Of a stretch of 64,000 bases of DNA, positions 1-9,615 are shown in pieces. Origin of the DNA: Planctobacterium marinum (GTDB lineage: Bacteria; Pseudomonadota; Gammaproteobacteria; Enterobacterales; Alteromonadaceae); NCBI RefSeq assembly GCF_020687805.1, contig NZ_JAJEWQ010000005.1, forward strand, positions 62,001-126,000, given 5' to 3'. The position numbers and the translations under genes were made by a program. The notes beneath the pieces were generated by a model. That model ran no database searches, was not told where the DNA came from, and saw only the letters and a program-made list of their open reading frames with translations. The first letter of the stretch is position 1, and every line of letters begins with the position of its first letter.

Positions 1-1106
1 TCGTAGCCGCCAATCACCTGATAAAGCCAGGCTTCCGGGTCGAATTCCAGTTGCTGCTTGTGGTGATAATCCAGTGCGGTGATGTATGCGCCGCTTTCTA
101 TCACTTCGCAGAAATAATTATCTACGGCCTGGCTGAGTTGATCATCTTCCAGTGCCACTTCCTGTTGCTCTTCGATTTGAATATTGCGAGCCGAGCGTTC
201 CGGTTGCGCTTTTTTGAGGTGGCGGAAATCCCGGATGCTGCTGACAATCGCTTGCAGGTCCAGCTCGTGCTCACTGTTTTGTACATCCACTGCTGCCGGT
301 TGCAGTAAACCCGGTGCCACATTAAACAGCAGAGGTACGTTGCTCATCTTGGTGTAGTCAGATGGCACAAAATCCGGTTGTTGTTCGTTGTGCAACAAAA
401 AGCCTTTCAGCAAACGGGTACGGCCCCGGTATTCCCGGAAGCGACCCAGCAACTCCAGCAATTTGGCCTGCACTATGGCTAATTCCTGGGTACAGCGGGC
501 AAAGCTGTTTTGCAGCACCACCACCAGTAAATGACGCAAATCCCTATCACTACCAGCCACTTGTACCAGCTCATCAAAGCGGATCATTTCCAGCTGATTA
601 AGCAGGTCACTTACCTGGGATTGGGCCAGTTCGTTTTCGCGAATTTTTGCATCCAGGCTATCTACATAACCAAACTCATTATTGATTCGCCCGAACAAGG
701 CGCGCACGCCGTTACTGAGCATGTCAGTGAGCACATACACCTGTTCAGTAAGGTTGTTCAGATGGGCCTGTGCCTGTTCAAAGCGCTGATTGTACAGGGC
801 TTCTTTATAGTGTTGCGACAAGGTAGTGAGGGCGGCAATAGCACTGCCAATATTGGCGTTGATATGGCGGTTGCGCTCATCATTAAGGCCAGCTTCCAGT
901 AAGTTGCGCACGGCACTTTTTAAGCGCAGATCCGAATCTGGCTCCGGCCGCCACAGAATGTTCAGGTTTTTCAGCTGCTCCAGCACCTTCGGCGACACCT
1001 GTGACTCATCCACGCCACCGGTGAGATAGGCCTGCATAATAATATCAGAGTGACGGCTCAAGGCGTTGAGCAGCCTGACGCCCGCCTGTTGCAGATTGCG
1101 ACTCAC
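1..1106 (-). CDS. Kleisin-like (MukF/MksF/JetA-like) subunit, 3' end cut by window edge
   Basis: Reading the minus strand from a GTG at 1106 gives an open frame of 368 codons that leaves the window still open. The GTG overlaps the TGA of the preceding gene (GTGA), so the pair is translationally coupled and is the third gene of the SMC operon. The product is soluble and mostly helical, rich in Leu, Gln and Asn, without signal peptide or membrane segment. I see no sequence motif that fixes its family; the kleisin assignment rests on position after an SMC-type ATPase and a small E-like subunit, the standard composition of MukBEF, MksBEF and JetABC complexes. A fourth, nuclease-like gene (JetD/MksG) could lie beyond the left edge. 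Frame and start are firm, function is inference. Confidence 0.6.
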   Translation of the reverse strand, partial: MSRNLQQAGVRLLNALSRHSDIIMQAYLTGGVDESQVSPKVLEQLKNLNILWRPEPDSDLRLKSAVRNLLEAGLNDERNRHINANIGSAIAALTTLSQHYKEALYNQRFEQAQAHLNNLTEQVYVLTDMLSNGVRALFGRINNEFGYVDSLDAKIRENELAQSQVSDLLNQLEMIRFDELVQVAGSDRDLRHLLVVVLQNSFARCTQELAIVQAKLLELLGRFREYRGRTRLLKGFLLHNEQQPDFVPSDYTKMSNVPLLFNVAPGLLQPAAVDVQNSEHELDLQAIVSSIRDFRHLKKAQPERSARNIQIEEQQEVALEDDQLSQAVDNYFCEVIESGAYITALDYHHKQQLEFDPEAWLYQVIGGY

Positions 1107-1738
1107 AGTAAGCTCTCCTGCTTCGCGGCCATTTCCGCTTGCTGCGACAGAGACAAGTTTTCAGCGTCGTCAATAAAGCGCAGCACTTCGAACAGATAAT
1201 CGATTTTGCCGGTGGCGATAAACAACTGCTTTTCCGGGTTGGGCTTTAACAGATACCCCAAATCCACCAGACGCTTAAAGACCTGTTTTATCTGGCCGTC
1301 CAACGTGGTACTGGTGGAGCCAAACAGGCGGTAACGAGAGATTTTTTCGATTTGTTCAGCAAAGGCCGGGGTATCTTCGATCACAGTTTGTAATTCATTG
1401 AGGCGAATGGGCAAACCGCGGCTCACCGGCATGTCACTGCCTGCCGCTTCCTGCACCAGTAATAACCACTCCACCAGCGGCAACAGGTTATTGGCAATGT
1501 CCTGAAACTGACTGGTGAGCACCTTGCGTTCTTTGTCCGCCAGATCCTGATAAGCGGCATAAAAGACTTCACCTTCGGCAGCAGTGGCCAGAGTGCGGTT
1601 GAGCAGGTTCAGTTGCGTTTCAATTTTTTGTGCGTTGCTTTCGCCTTGCAAGTAGCGCCAAGCCTCTTCGTCACTGACTTCACAGATAAACTGACCGGAT
1701 AACAATTGCTCTAATACCAAACCTTGTTGTGTCATCAT
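1103..1738 (-). CDS. MukE/MksE/JetB-like condensin accessory subunit
   Basis: A 211-residue soluble helical protein between the SMC ATPase and the kleisin-like gene. Its ATG overlaps the SMC stop as ATGA, and its own TGA overlaps the next GTG, so all three genes form one tightly coupled operon. Size and predicted winged-helix-like pattern in the C-terminal half (around residues 120-190, alternating short helices followed by an amphipathic strand region ending near IDYLFEVLRFID) fit the small E subunit that bridges kleisin and SMC heads in MukBEF-type complexes. I cannot see a diagnostic motif; the call is from size, neighbours and overlap pattern. Expected to act in the cytoplasm with the two flanking products. 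Confidence 0.6.
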   Translation of the reverse strand: MMTQQGLVLEQLLSGQFICEVSDEEAWRYLQGESNAQKIETQLNLLNRTLATAAEGEVFYAAYQDLADKERKVLTSQFQDIANNLLPLVEWLLLVQEAAGSDMPVSRGLPIRLNELQTVIEDTPAFAEQIEKISRYRLFGSTSTTLDGQIKQVFKRLVDLGYLLKPNPEKQLFIATGKIDYLFEVLRFIDDAENLSLSQQAEMAAKQESLL

Positions 1739-4700
1739 GCCTGTGTCTCCTCAGTAGCTTGCCCCGCATTAGTCTGATTATCTGTACCTGCCATAGTCTG
1801 CTCAGTCATGCGCAGTGCGTTTTTCGCTTTTTCATGCAATTTCTGACTGATAGCGCTGACCTTCGGTTGTACAACCTGCAAGCGGCGCTTAGCCTTATCG
1901 ATAATGTAGCGATTTTCAAACAGCGCCAACACATCTGAATCTGGATTAGGGAAGGCGCCCAATACGTGAATGTTGTTTTTCTCACAGGCATCAAAGATCT
2001 TCTTCACGTTGTTGTGATGCAATGTACCCAATTCATCAATGGGCCAATGCACTGTGGCCTGCGAATGACCCCGCAATAATCGGGTAAAGGCCAGCAGGAA
2101 CTTACACAAGATCAGGTAAGCCATACCGTGACTGGAAGATTCGTTTAGCTGGCGATCGGTGCGGATCACCAGGTCGCTGTTGCCTTCCCGCAGCCGCAAT
2201 TCAATATCCAACAGACGACTGATCCCTCCGGACAACGCCGCGCGACCCAGAATATCCAGAACCTGACGCATACTGGCACCATACACTTCGTCAGGTAATT
2301 TGTCGGCACCGGTGCTCATCCATTGCTGATGTAACTCGTTGAAACGGGTCAGCTCTGGCCAGAATTCCAGTTCGGTAATACGGGAGCGGATCTTCACCGC
2401 AGAATCAGAAACCCCATCCAGGAACAGCTCTTCATCCACTTCGCGGCTGATACGCTTGCTCTGGCCCAAAATGCGTTTATCGATATCCGCTAATACATGG
2501 AAGTACTGTGTCAGATCGGCCCCAAAGATACGGCCCTGCTCTTTCAGACCATTGAGCTTTTGCGGCACCACTTCGTTTAACAGCTGATCCAGATGAGTGA
2601 CCAGCTTGCGATATTCCACCACAGGTGCGCCCTGCTCAGCCCGATAAGTACAGGCTTCGCGGGCATGTTCCCAGATATCCGACAATCCGGTGCCAGACTG
2701 GGCAGCAATCAGGTGATCGAAGTGCTCAACATGGTGTTTCACCGCATCCGACAAACTGCTGAAAGCCGCCAACAACTCATCGCTTTCGCTGATGCGCTGC
2801 GCCACGCTACCCGCCATGCCCAGTGCTTCGCTGTCGTTAACTTTTGGTAACGGCAGCTTCACCAGTGCTTTGTGGATCCGTTTGGCGTTGTCGTGTTGTT
2901 CTTGCTGAGTACGCAATTGCTGTTCGGTATCTGTCTGGCTTTCTTTGCGGGCCTGACGGGCGGCCTGATAGCTTTGTTGTTCCTGCTCCAGGTGGCGTTG
3001 CGCATCGGCCTGTTGTTTTTTCGCCTGAGTCAGTTTCTGCTGCCACTGTACCTTTTGGCCGGTAAAGACGTTTTTGTACCAGCGCTGATATTCTTCGATT
3101 TTGTGTTTGTTATTTTGGGTGTGCTGAATATCCTTTTTCAGTTGTTCCAGTTGCTTCTTCAGACTGCCGATTTCATCCACATCCACCCCGCGCTTCGCCA
3201 TTTCGTCTTCCAGAAACTGCTGACAGGCTTTTTTATCTTCTTCTGCCTGGCGCTTGGCTGAAGCCATTTGTTGCTTCAGTTGCTGAATTTTTTCTTCACT
3301 GGCATCAATCAGTTGCTGCCAGTGGAATTTGTGCTCCAACTCCTGCTGTGCCTGACGCTCTTTTAACTCATCAATGGCTTCGGCTTCAGCCTGATTCAGT
3401 TTATTGAGCTTGTCCTGTACCTGCTTCAGGGCCTTTTTACTGTTGAGCTTGCGCTCAGACAAGGCCTGGCGATACTCCGCTAACAGGTGTTCTTTATCCT
3501 GCTGGGCTCGTTGCCGATTGGATTGGGCAGTATTGAGCTGTGCTTTGAGTTTGGCTTTGTCCAGTTCCAGTTCGCGGATCGCTTCGCTGGCTTTTGACAG
3601 GCGCTGCTCCACTTCACTTTGCTGTTCAGACAATTGTGACAAGGCAGACTGAATGGTTTCCAGAGTTTCTCTTAAGGCCACTTCTGATTGTGCGTATTCC
3701 GGTAATGCCAGGCTGCTCAAATCCAGCTTAAGTCCGAACAATTCATCACTGCTTTGACTGAAGTGGGGCTTCAGATCGGTGCGGTTTAATAATTCCGGCT
3801 GGATCACCTTACCCAGCTTTTCCTGCCAATCGGGCATTTCTGCGCGCAGGTATTCCAACAGGGAGTGATTACCCGGATAGAGCAAGCCTTCGATGCGCTT
3901 CAGCTCCTGCTCTTTGTTTTGATATTGCTTGCGTACTTCCTGCAACTCAGCATCAATCGAATTGCGGGATTTTTGCTGGCTTTCCAGTTGTTGCTCGATA
4001 CCCGACAGTTTATGTCGGACCGTATCTTCTGCCTCTGAGGCTTCTTTAATCGCCGCGTCCTGCAATTCCAGTTGGTTTTGTTCAAACTCACTAAAACCAG
4101 CACTTTGCAGACGGGTATTGGCCTCGGTTTCCTGAATTTTCAGGATGGCTTTTTGCGCAGCGTAGCTGTCTTTCAGGTCGTGAATTTCATCGCGACACTG
4201 GGACTGAATATTTTGCAACGCCAATTGCTGATCGGATTTTAACTGCGCTTTATGCTCACTTTGCACAAGTTGTGCTTCGCCCAGCTCATCCAGTTGCGCA
4301 CTGAGCTTTTCGCTCATTTCGGCGATGCGACGATTATAGGTGGCTTCAATATCCTGGTGCTTTTCCGTCAACAGTGCATAACGCCCACTTAAGGTAGATT
4401 GTTCGTCCAACCATTGCGGAAGCTGTTGCAAGTTTTGTTGCAGGGTTTCAATGTCCTGCTCTTGCCAGTTATCGTATTCGTCTTCGATTTGTTGCAGATC
4501 CCGCTCAAACTTTTGGGTATCGGCTTTGGCTTCGGATAATTGCTGATTCAGCTCATCCCGCAACTGTTGCCATTGAGCATCTGCCACTTTATTTTCGGCG
4601 ATAAGGCCTTCCAGCTTATCTTTGAGTTTCACCAGATTGGCAGCCAGAATGGCCACGTCCTGATCGATTTGCACCTGAATGGCCCCAAGTCGCAACTCGG

Positions 4701-5490
4701 TTTGCTGTAACTGCTGCTCGGTTTCCTGTAATTTGCCGAACTCCGGACGAATAGCATCAAATTCCTGAATCAGACGACACTCACGGATCCAGTTTTCCAC
4801 ATGGCCGGGTTTCAGGCTGGATACCGGGGGTTGTACACCGTCTTCTTCCAAAATGGCCCCAATCATGGTTTTGATGGTTTCCATTTTGCCTTCTTTGGAG
4901 TGTACGGCGCGCGCCAGCTTTTCGATATGACGCATATGCTGGCTGGAGGCACACAGGCTAAACATGCGGGCATAGCCAATTAAATCGCGAGAATCAGGAC
5001 AGCTGTTCATCAGGGTGCGATCGTTTTGAATCACGCCGCGGAACGCCTTGTTATTCATCAGATTAGATACCAGGATATTTTGCTTTTTAAACTGCCTGCC
5101 CAGTTCTGACATGGTTAATGAGGTGAACTCACCCGGCTTGCTTTCAAACACATAGTCTTCCAGCACAAAAGGTTTCGCCACCAGTCGATATTGCACACCG
5201 GTGCCATTGGAAGAGAGCACCAACTGGCAGACATTGTCTTCGTGCTGTACATATTCGTAAATGATAAAGCTGGATTCACGAGGCAAATACCAGCGCTCGA
5301 AGCTGTCTCGCGTGGCGGGCACCACCCGACTGGGAGATTCTCCGTAAAATACCGGAATCAACCGCTGCAGCGTGGTTTTTCCAGAGGCATTGGTACCACA
5401 GATATTGGTGTGGCCCTGGAGTTTGAGTTCTACCCGACCAGGAAGGTGGGTATCGATCAGAATAATTCGTTGTAAACCTGGCATAGACAT
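1735..5490 (-). CDS. SMC-family ATPase, MukB/MksB/JetC-like
   Basis: 1251 residues with the SMC layout. The N-terminal head has Walker A GTNASGKT at residues 32-39. Two very long Gln/Glu/Lys-rich coiled coils (roughly 230-540 and 620-880) flank a hinge-like stretch near 540-620. The C-terminal head has a signature-like segment (SSSHGMAYLILCKFLLAF) followed by Walker B ending in PIDELGTL. This is an ATP-driven DNA-entrapping machine; relatives either organise chromosomes (MukB, MksB) or restrict plasmids (Wadjet JetC). It is longer than MksB (about 940) and shorter than MukB (about 1490). It is the first gene of its operon, whereas in Wadjet and MksFEB loci the SMC gene is third. The upstream region 5491-5763 separates it from the divergent TonB operon. 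Confidence 0.85.
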   Translation of the reverse strand: MSMPGLQRIILIDTHLPGRVELKLQGHTNICGTNASGKTTLQRLIPVFYGESPSRVVPATRDSFERWYLPRESSFIIYEYVQHEDNVCQLVLSSNGTGVQYRLVAKPFVLEDYVFESKPGEFTSLTMSELGRQFKKQNILVSNLMNNKAFRGVIQNDRTLMNSCPDSRDLIGYARMFSLCASSQHMRHIEKLARAVHSKEGKMETIKTMIGAILEEDGVQPPVSSLKPGHVENWIRECRLIQEFDAIRPEFGKLQETEQQLQQTELRLGAIQVQIDQDVAILAANLVKLKDKLEGLIAENKVADAQWQQLRDELNQQLSEAKADTQKFERDLQQIEDEYDNWQEQDIETLQQNLQQLPQWLDEQSTLSGRYALLTEKHQDIEATYNRRIAEMSEKLSAQLDELGEAQLVQSEHKAQLKSDQQLALQNIQSQCRDEIHDLKDSYAAQKAILKIQETEANTRLQSAGFSEFEQNQLELQDAAIKEASEAEDTVRHKLSGIEQQLESQQKSRNSIDAELQEVRKQYQNKEQELKRIEGLLYPGNHSLLEYLRAEMPDWQEKLGKVIQPELLNRTDLKPHFSQSSDELFGLKLDLSSLALPEYAQSEVALRETLETIQSALSQLSEQQSEVEQRLSKASEAIRELELDKAKLKAQLNTAQSNRQRAQQDKEHLLAEYRQALSERKLNSKKALKQVQDKLNKLNQAEAEAIDELKERQAQQELEHKFHWQQLIDASEEKIQQLKQQMASAKRQAEEDKKACQQFLEDEMAKRGVDVDEIGSLKKQLEQLKKDIQHTQNNKHKIEEYQRWYKNVFTGQKVQWQQKLTQAKKQQADAQRHLEQEQQSYQAARQARKESQTDTEQQLRTQQEQHDNAKRIHKALVKLPLPKVNDSEALGMAGSVAQRISESDELLAAFSSLSDAVKHHVEHFDHLIAAQSGTGLSDIWEHAREACTYRAEQGAPVVEYRKLVTHLDQLLNEVVPQKLNGLKEQGRIFGADLTQYFHVLADIDKRILGQSKRISREVDEELFLDGVSDSAVKIRSRITELEFWPELTRFNELHQQWMSTGADKLPDEVYGASMRQVLDILGRAALSGGISRLLDIELRLREGNSDLVIRTDRQLNESSSHGMAYLILCKFLLAFTRLLRGHSQATVHWPIDELGTLHHNNVKKIFDACEKNNIHVLGAFPNPDSDVLALFENRYIIDKAKRRLQVVQPKVSAISQKLHEKAKNALRMTEQTMAGTDNQTNAGQATEETQA

Positions 5491-5763
5491 CCTAAGAAAA
5501 GATAGGCAGAAAAGGCGCTTTCTGTGAAACGCTGATCAGCCATAAATGGTGATCTTTTTAATGAGTTTCAAGCCTGCTGAAGTGCCGTTTTGACCGGATA
5601 ATAGCAATTTCAACGAGGAACCGCTTTACTCATCGTATCAACAGCAAAATACTGCCCCGATATCTGGTCGGACAAGATCCCTAAATTTTACTGGTAATCC
5701 CGGTGCAATTTGTTTAACAATTGGCCAACATTTAAAGTACCCACAGCACGCACAAGAACAATA

Positions 5764-6558
5764 ATGATAGCCAGGAACTTCGCTAAACTCTTCATCCCCT
5801 TGCCCATAAAGGCTTTGGTGGCTTCAGCTATTTTCAGCTTACTGCCGGTTAGTCAGGGGCTGGCCCAATCGCAGGAACTGGAAATCGTTCAGGACACCCA
5901 TGCGCAAATCAGCCAGTCGCAACAACAAGTGGAACAACTGGATAATGCCACCCGCAAAATGCTGCAGGAATATCAGGACATTATGCAGCGCAAAGATTAT
6001 CAGCAGTATTATCAGTTTCAGTTACAACAACTTAAGCAGGAACAAAGTGCTGACATAGCCCGACTGGAAAGCCAACTGCAGGAACTGGCCTATATAGAAC
6101 TGGCGCTGATGCCCTTAATGCAAAGTATGTTGCTGGCCTTAGAAGAGTTTATCGCACTGGATCTGCCCTTCAAACAGCAGGAACGCCTCGATGGGCTGCA
6201 GCGCTTGCGACAGCGCATTAATTCCACACAGCAGACATTACCGGATAAATATCGCCTGATGATGGAAGCCTGGCAAATAGAGCAGGACTATGGCCGCAGT
6301 ATAGAAACCTGGCGCGGTGTACTGGAAGACGAAAACCAGAATCCATTAGCTGTAGATTTTTTGCGCATTGGTCGTATCGCTCTTTATTACCAGACGCCCG
6401 ACTCGAAACAGCAAGGTCGTTGGGACAACGAAACAAAATCCTGGCAGAGGCTACCGCAACAATTCAGTCAATCAATTCAGCATGCCATGCGGGTTGCATC
6501 GGAGCGCATCGCACCGGAGTTACTGGCACTGCCTCTGCCCACCGGAGGTGCTGAATAA
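5764..6558 (+). CDS. DUF3450 family periplasmic protein of the TonB operon
   Basis: First gene of the TonB operon. I prefer the internal ATG at 5764 (264 aa) over the more upstream ATG at 5710, because it places a clean signal peptide at the N-terminus (basic start, hydrophobic core, cleavage near GLAQSQ). The mature protein is a Gln-rich coiled coil (about residues 20-110) followed by a helical domain, typical of DUF3450, a family found almost only beside TtpC-type ExbB genes. It probably works in the periplasm with the coiled coil of the next protein. Its TAA overlaps the next ATG (TAATG), so the two are coupled. No Fur-like box was found upstream. Confidence 0.8.
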   Translation: MIARNFAKLFIPLPIKALVASAIFSLLPVSQGLAQSQELEIVQDTHAQISQSQQQVEQLDNATRKMLQEYQDIMQRKDYQQYYQFQLQQLKQEQSADIARLESQLQELAYIELALMPLMQSMLLALEEFIALDLPFKQQERLDGLQRLRQRINSTQQTLPDKYRLMMEAWQIEQDYGRSIETWRGVLEDENQNPLAVDFLRIGRIALYYQTPDSKQQGRWDNETKSWQRLPQQFSQSIQHAMRVASERIAPELLALPLPTGGAE

Positions 6559-7952
6559 TGAAGCCATTATCTTTCAATGCTCGCCTTTGCTGTTTGCTGG
6601 TAGCGCTCTTTGCAATGACGGCTCAGGCCAATACGCCCTCTGAAACCCAATCTTTATTAGAAAAGGTTAAACACGAGCGCGCTCAGGAAAGACAGCGCAT
6701 TCAGGAACGGGAAGCCCGCTTTCTGTCCGCCAAAGAACAACAAGCCAACTTGCTGGCACAGGCTAAGGCTGATTTTGAGCGCTTTCAGCGGCAAAACAAC
6801 CCGTTAAAACAAGAAACATTGCGCAATCAGGAACGCATCGAAGAACTGCAGGCACAAATCCAAAAACGCAAGGATGAAACCGGCGATCTGGATAGCGTTT
6901 TTCGACAAATGTCACAGGAATTAGCAGAGCGTTTAACCGCCTCATCCATCAGCATGCAGTTACCGACACGACAGGAGCAGCTTAACGCGCTGTTGCAGGG
7001 TGAACGAACCGCTAATATCGAACAGATGGAAGCTTTATGGCTACTGATGCAGGAAGAGATCACCTTAAGCGGTGAGATTGCCAGTTTTAGCGCCCCGGTG
7101 ATCCAACCGGATGGCCAGATAATCACGCAAACCGTTACCCGAGCAGGCAATTTCTCCAGCTATGTGGATGGTCAGTTCCTGCGTTTTATTCCTGAAACCC
7201 AGGAATACCTGCTCACTACGCAACAATCAGCAGAAACCCAGCAAAACCAGCGTTGGTTTGCGGCAGATAATGCCCTGGACACCCTTTATCTGGACCCAAC
7301 CGACGGCACTTTGCTCGCTATCATGGCCTGGACGCCAGACTGGCGACAACGCATTGAACAAGGCGGCGTGATTGGCAAAATCATTTTAGCTTTAGGCGCT
7401 TTGGGTTTGCTGCTGGTGTGCTGGCGCGCTATTGCCTTACTGTGGCAACAACACACACTGAAACGACAGTGTCAGTCATTAAGCCCGGCCAGACCGGATA
7501 ACGCGCTGGGTCGGGTTATCCTGCGAGTGGCTGAGCTACCGAAAGCAAGCACCACTGATAATAATGACATATTGGGCATGGCTCAGGTGCATCTGGACGA
7601 AGCGGTGCTGACGGAAGTCAACCAACTGGAAAAAGGCCACAATCTGATCAAACTGTTAGCCGCCACTGCACCACTGCTGGGCTTATTGGGCACAGTTACC
7701 GGCATGATTGTGACTTTCCAAAGTATCAGCTTTTTTGGCAGCGGCGATCCCAAATTGATGGCCAGCGGCATATCACAGGCATTGGTCACTACCGTGTTGG
7801 GCCTGCTTGTGGCCATCCCGCTGTTATTCGGCCATAGTTTTGTCAGCAGTCTGGCGGATAACCTGATCCGCCGCCTCGACGAACAAAGCGCAGGATTGCT
7901 AACTCAATATCTGAATAGCGGAAAAAGCGGTGTTCAATCTGGTTCAAAATAA
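6558..7952 (+). CDS. ttpC: TtpC-like long ExbB/TolQ proton-channel protein
   Basis: 464 residues: a signal peptide (cleavage near TAQANT), a periplasmic coiled coil at about 25-125, a beta-rich periplasmic part, then three membrane segments (first near 270-290) in a MotA/TolQ/ExbB domain with the typical LLGTVTGMIVTF loop around 375. This architecture is that of TtpC, a protein shown in Vibrio to be required in addition to ExbB2/ExbD2 for TonB2-dependent uptake. It lies between the DUF3450 gene and the short ExbB, as in that system. The substrate cannot be told from this window because no TonB-dependent receptor is adjacent. The name is by architecture and context, not alignment. Confidence 0.85.
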   Translation: MKPLSFNARLCCLLVALFAMTAQANTPSETQSLLEKVKHERAQERQRIQEREARFLSAKEQQANLLAQAKADFERFQRQNNPLKQETLRNQERIEELQAQIQKRKDETGDLDSVFRQMSQELAERLTASSISMQLPTRQEQLNALLQGERTANIEQMEALWLLMQEEITLSGEIASFSAPVIQPDGQIITQTVTRAGNFSSYVDGQFLRFIPETQEYLLTTQQSAETQQNQRWFAADNALDTLYLDPTDGTLLAIMAWTPDWRQRIEQGGVIGKIILALGALGLLLVCWRAIALLWQQHTLKRQCQSLSPARPDNALGRVILRVAELPKASTTDNNDILGMAQVHLDEAVLTEVNQLEKGHNLIKLLAATAPLLGLLGTVTGMIVTFQSISFFGSGDPKLMASGISQALVTTVLGLLVAIPLLFGHSFVSSLADNLIRRLDEQSAGLLTQYLNSGKSGVQSGSK

Positions 7953-7979
7953 AGCTCCAAATAAAAGCCGGAGAAAGGC

Positions 7980-8495
7980 GTGACACTGTTAAACAGCTTA
8001 CTGGCGTTTATGTCTCAGGGCGGCCCTGTGCTGTGGGCGGTGTTTGCCACCAGTTTATTGTTGTGGCTGCTGATTTTTGAACGCAGTTATTTTTATCGCT
8101 TTGAGTTTCCCGCGCTGCGTCGCCGGACTCTGAGCCGCTGGCAACACAGAACTCCGCAAGGCAGCAGTGAATTGCGGGCCTTCAGGCGATTGTTGATTTC
8201 AGAGCTGTCGATTTTGCTGAACGCCCGCCTGAAGTTTATTGCCGCCATGATCATGATTTGCCCCCTGATGGGTTTGCTGGGCACAGTTACCGGCATGATC
8301 CACCTGTTCGACGTTATCGCCTTTAGCGGCAACGGCGATATCAAGGCCATTTCATCGGGGATTTATCGGGCCATTTTACCCACCCTGGCAGGTCTGGTGA
8401 CCGGCCTTTCCGGATATTATTTTGCAATGCGCTTTGCTCAAAAAGCGCAACGCCTGGAATTGCTGCTGACCGAACAACTTTCTGGCAACGCTTAA
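7980..8495 (+). CDS. exbB: ExbB-like proton channel subunit (TonB2 type)
   Basis: 171 residues starting at GTG with a GGAGAAAGG-type ribosome site just upstream. Three membrane segments (about 12-32, 80-100, 125-150) and the same LLGTVTGMIH loop as the preceding long ExbB, which identifies the MotA/TolQ/ExbB family. It lacks the long N-terminal periplasmic extension. With ExbD it forms the proton-driven motor that energises TonB. It follows the TtpC-like gene by 27 nt and precedes exbD by 14 nt in a single operon. Confidence 0.9.
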   Translation: MTLLNSLLAFMSQGGPVLWAVFATSLLLWLLIFERSYFYRFEFPALRRRTLSRWQHRTPQGSSELRAFRRLLISELSILLNARLKFIAAMIMICPLMGLLGTVTGMIHLFDVIAFSGNGDIKAISSGIYRAILPTLAGLVTGLSGYYFAMRFAQKAQRLELLLTEQLSGNA

Positions 8496-8509
8496 GAGGA
8501 TAAACGGCT

Positions 8510-8920
8510 ATGAGTTATCACCGCCACAATCGACAAACCCAGCAGGCCGAACTGGACATGACGCCCATGCTGGATATCGTTTTTATCATGCTGATCTTTT
8601 TTATTGTTACCACCTCTTTTGTGAAAGAGTCTGGCGTGGATGTCAACGCTCCTCAGGCCCAATCAGCACAACCACAAAACGCCAATATTTTTGTCGCCAT
8701 TACCGCAGAAGGGGATATCTGGATAGACAATCGTTTGGTGGATATCCGCTCGGTGCGCAGCATTGTAGCCAGGCTCCACGCTGAAAGCCCTGAAAGTACA
8801 GTGGTGATCCAGTCGGATCAGCAAACCCGCACTAAAGAGTTAATAGGCGTGATGGATCAGGTGCGACTGGCAGGCGTCGAGAAAGTCGCCATTGCCGCTG
8901 ATATTACTGCGACCCAATAA
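8510..8920 (+). CDS. exbD: ExbD-like biopolymer transport protein
   Basis: 136 residues with the canonical ExbD/TolR plan: short cytoplasmic N-terminus, TPMLDIVFIMLIFFIVTTSF membrane segment carrying the conserved Asp that couples proton flow, and a periplasmic domain ending in MDQVRLAGVEKVAIA. It partners with the ExbB proteins upstream. An RBS (AAGAGGATAA) precedes the ATG, and the stop overlaps the ATG of tonB by one base (TAATG), so translation is coupled. Confidence 0.92.
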   Translation: MSYHRHNRQTQQAELDMTPMLDIVFIMLIFFIVTTSFVKESGVDVNAPQAQSAQPQNANIFVAITAEGDIWIDNRLVDIRSVRSIVARLHAESPESTVVIQSDQQTRTKELIGVMDQVRLAGVEKVAIAADITATQ

Positions 8921-9615
8921 TGCTCAATCCATTGCTCAAATATTCTGGCAGTTTACTGGCCGCTCTGGTGGTTACTATGGCGCTGTTCTTATTTATGCAG
9001 CGTTTGGTGAATCAACCTTTGCCGGCACTACCGGATATCCAGTTTTCCGGTATGGTGGCGCTGTTTCAAATTCAGGAACAGGAGCAACCGCCCGACAGTG
9101 AACCACCGCCTCCCCCGCAACAAAACACCGAGCCACAAATGGCCGAGACAGCATTAAATCTCAGTCCGGCCACAGATTCATCGCTGCCAATATCTGAGGA
9201 CTTTCTGCCAGGCCCTGTTACTCCTGGCTTGAAGTTCGGCCTTGGCTCGGCCTCAGAAGCTATCCAGACTGCCGGAGAACTTTTATCGCAGTTTGGTGAG
9301 GATACGCGGGAAGGCTTTATCGAAATTACCCCCTTTGCCACGCGTCGCCCCAATATCCCGGAACTGGCTTGGCGACACCAACTCAATGGCTGGGTGTTGG
9401 TGGCGTTTAATGTGTCACCACAGGGCCAGACCCGCCACATTCGGGTACTGGACGCTCATCCCAAAGGCGTGTTTGAAGCCGAAGTGATTCGGGCCATTAA
9501 ATTATGGCGCTACGATGTCAGTGACATTGTAAAAGACGGTCAGGACGTAGTGCTGACCCAAAAAATAGCGCTGCAATGGCAGCATTATCCCCAAAACTCA
9601 CCCTACCCGGAGTAA
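8920..9615 (+). CDS. tonB: TonB-family energy transducer
   Basis: 231 residues: an N-terminal membrane anchor at about 10-30, a Pro-rich periplasmic linker (PPDSEPPPPPQQNTEP at about 58-73), and a C-terminal TonB domain with GWVLVAFNVSPQGQTRHI and a terminal AIKLWRY segment. The linker is short compared with TonB1 proteins, which fits TonB2-type systems that rely on TtpC. It transmits motor energy to outer-membrane receptors. It is coupled to exbD upstream and runs directly into the TPR gene. Confidence 0.9.
   Translation: MLNPLLKYSGSLLAALVVTMALFLFMQRLVNQPLPALPDIQFSGMVALFQIQEQEQPPDSEPPPPPQQNTEPQMAETALNLSPATDSSLPISEDFLPGPVTPGLKFGLGSASEAIQTAGELLSQFGEDTREGFIEITPFATRRPNIPELAWRHQLNGWVLVAFNVSPQGQTRHIRVLDAHPKGVFEAEVIRAIKLWRYDVSDIVKDGQDVVLTQKIALQWQHYPQNSPYPE

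Noticed and set aside
1-5490. Calling the operon a complete Wadjet defence system
   Set aside because: Only three subunits are in view, the gene order differs from JetABCD and no JetD is visible, so the defence role cannot be claimed.
5491-5763. Fur box for the TonB operon
   Set aside because: No stretch resembling the GATAATGATAATCATTATC consensus beyond short AT-rich matches was found.
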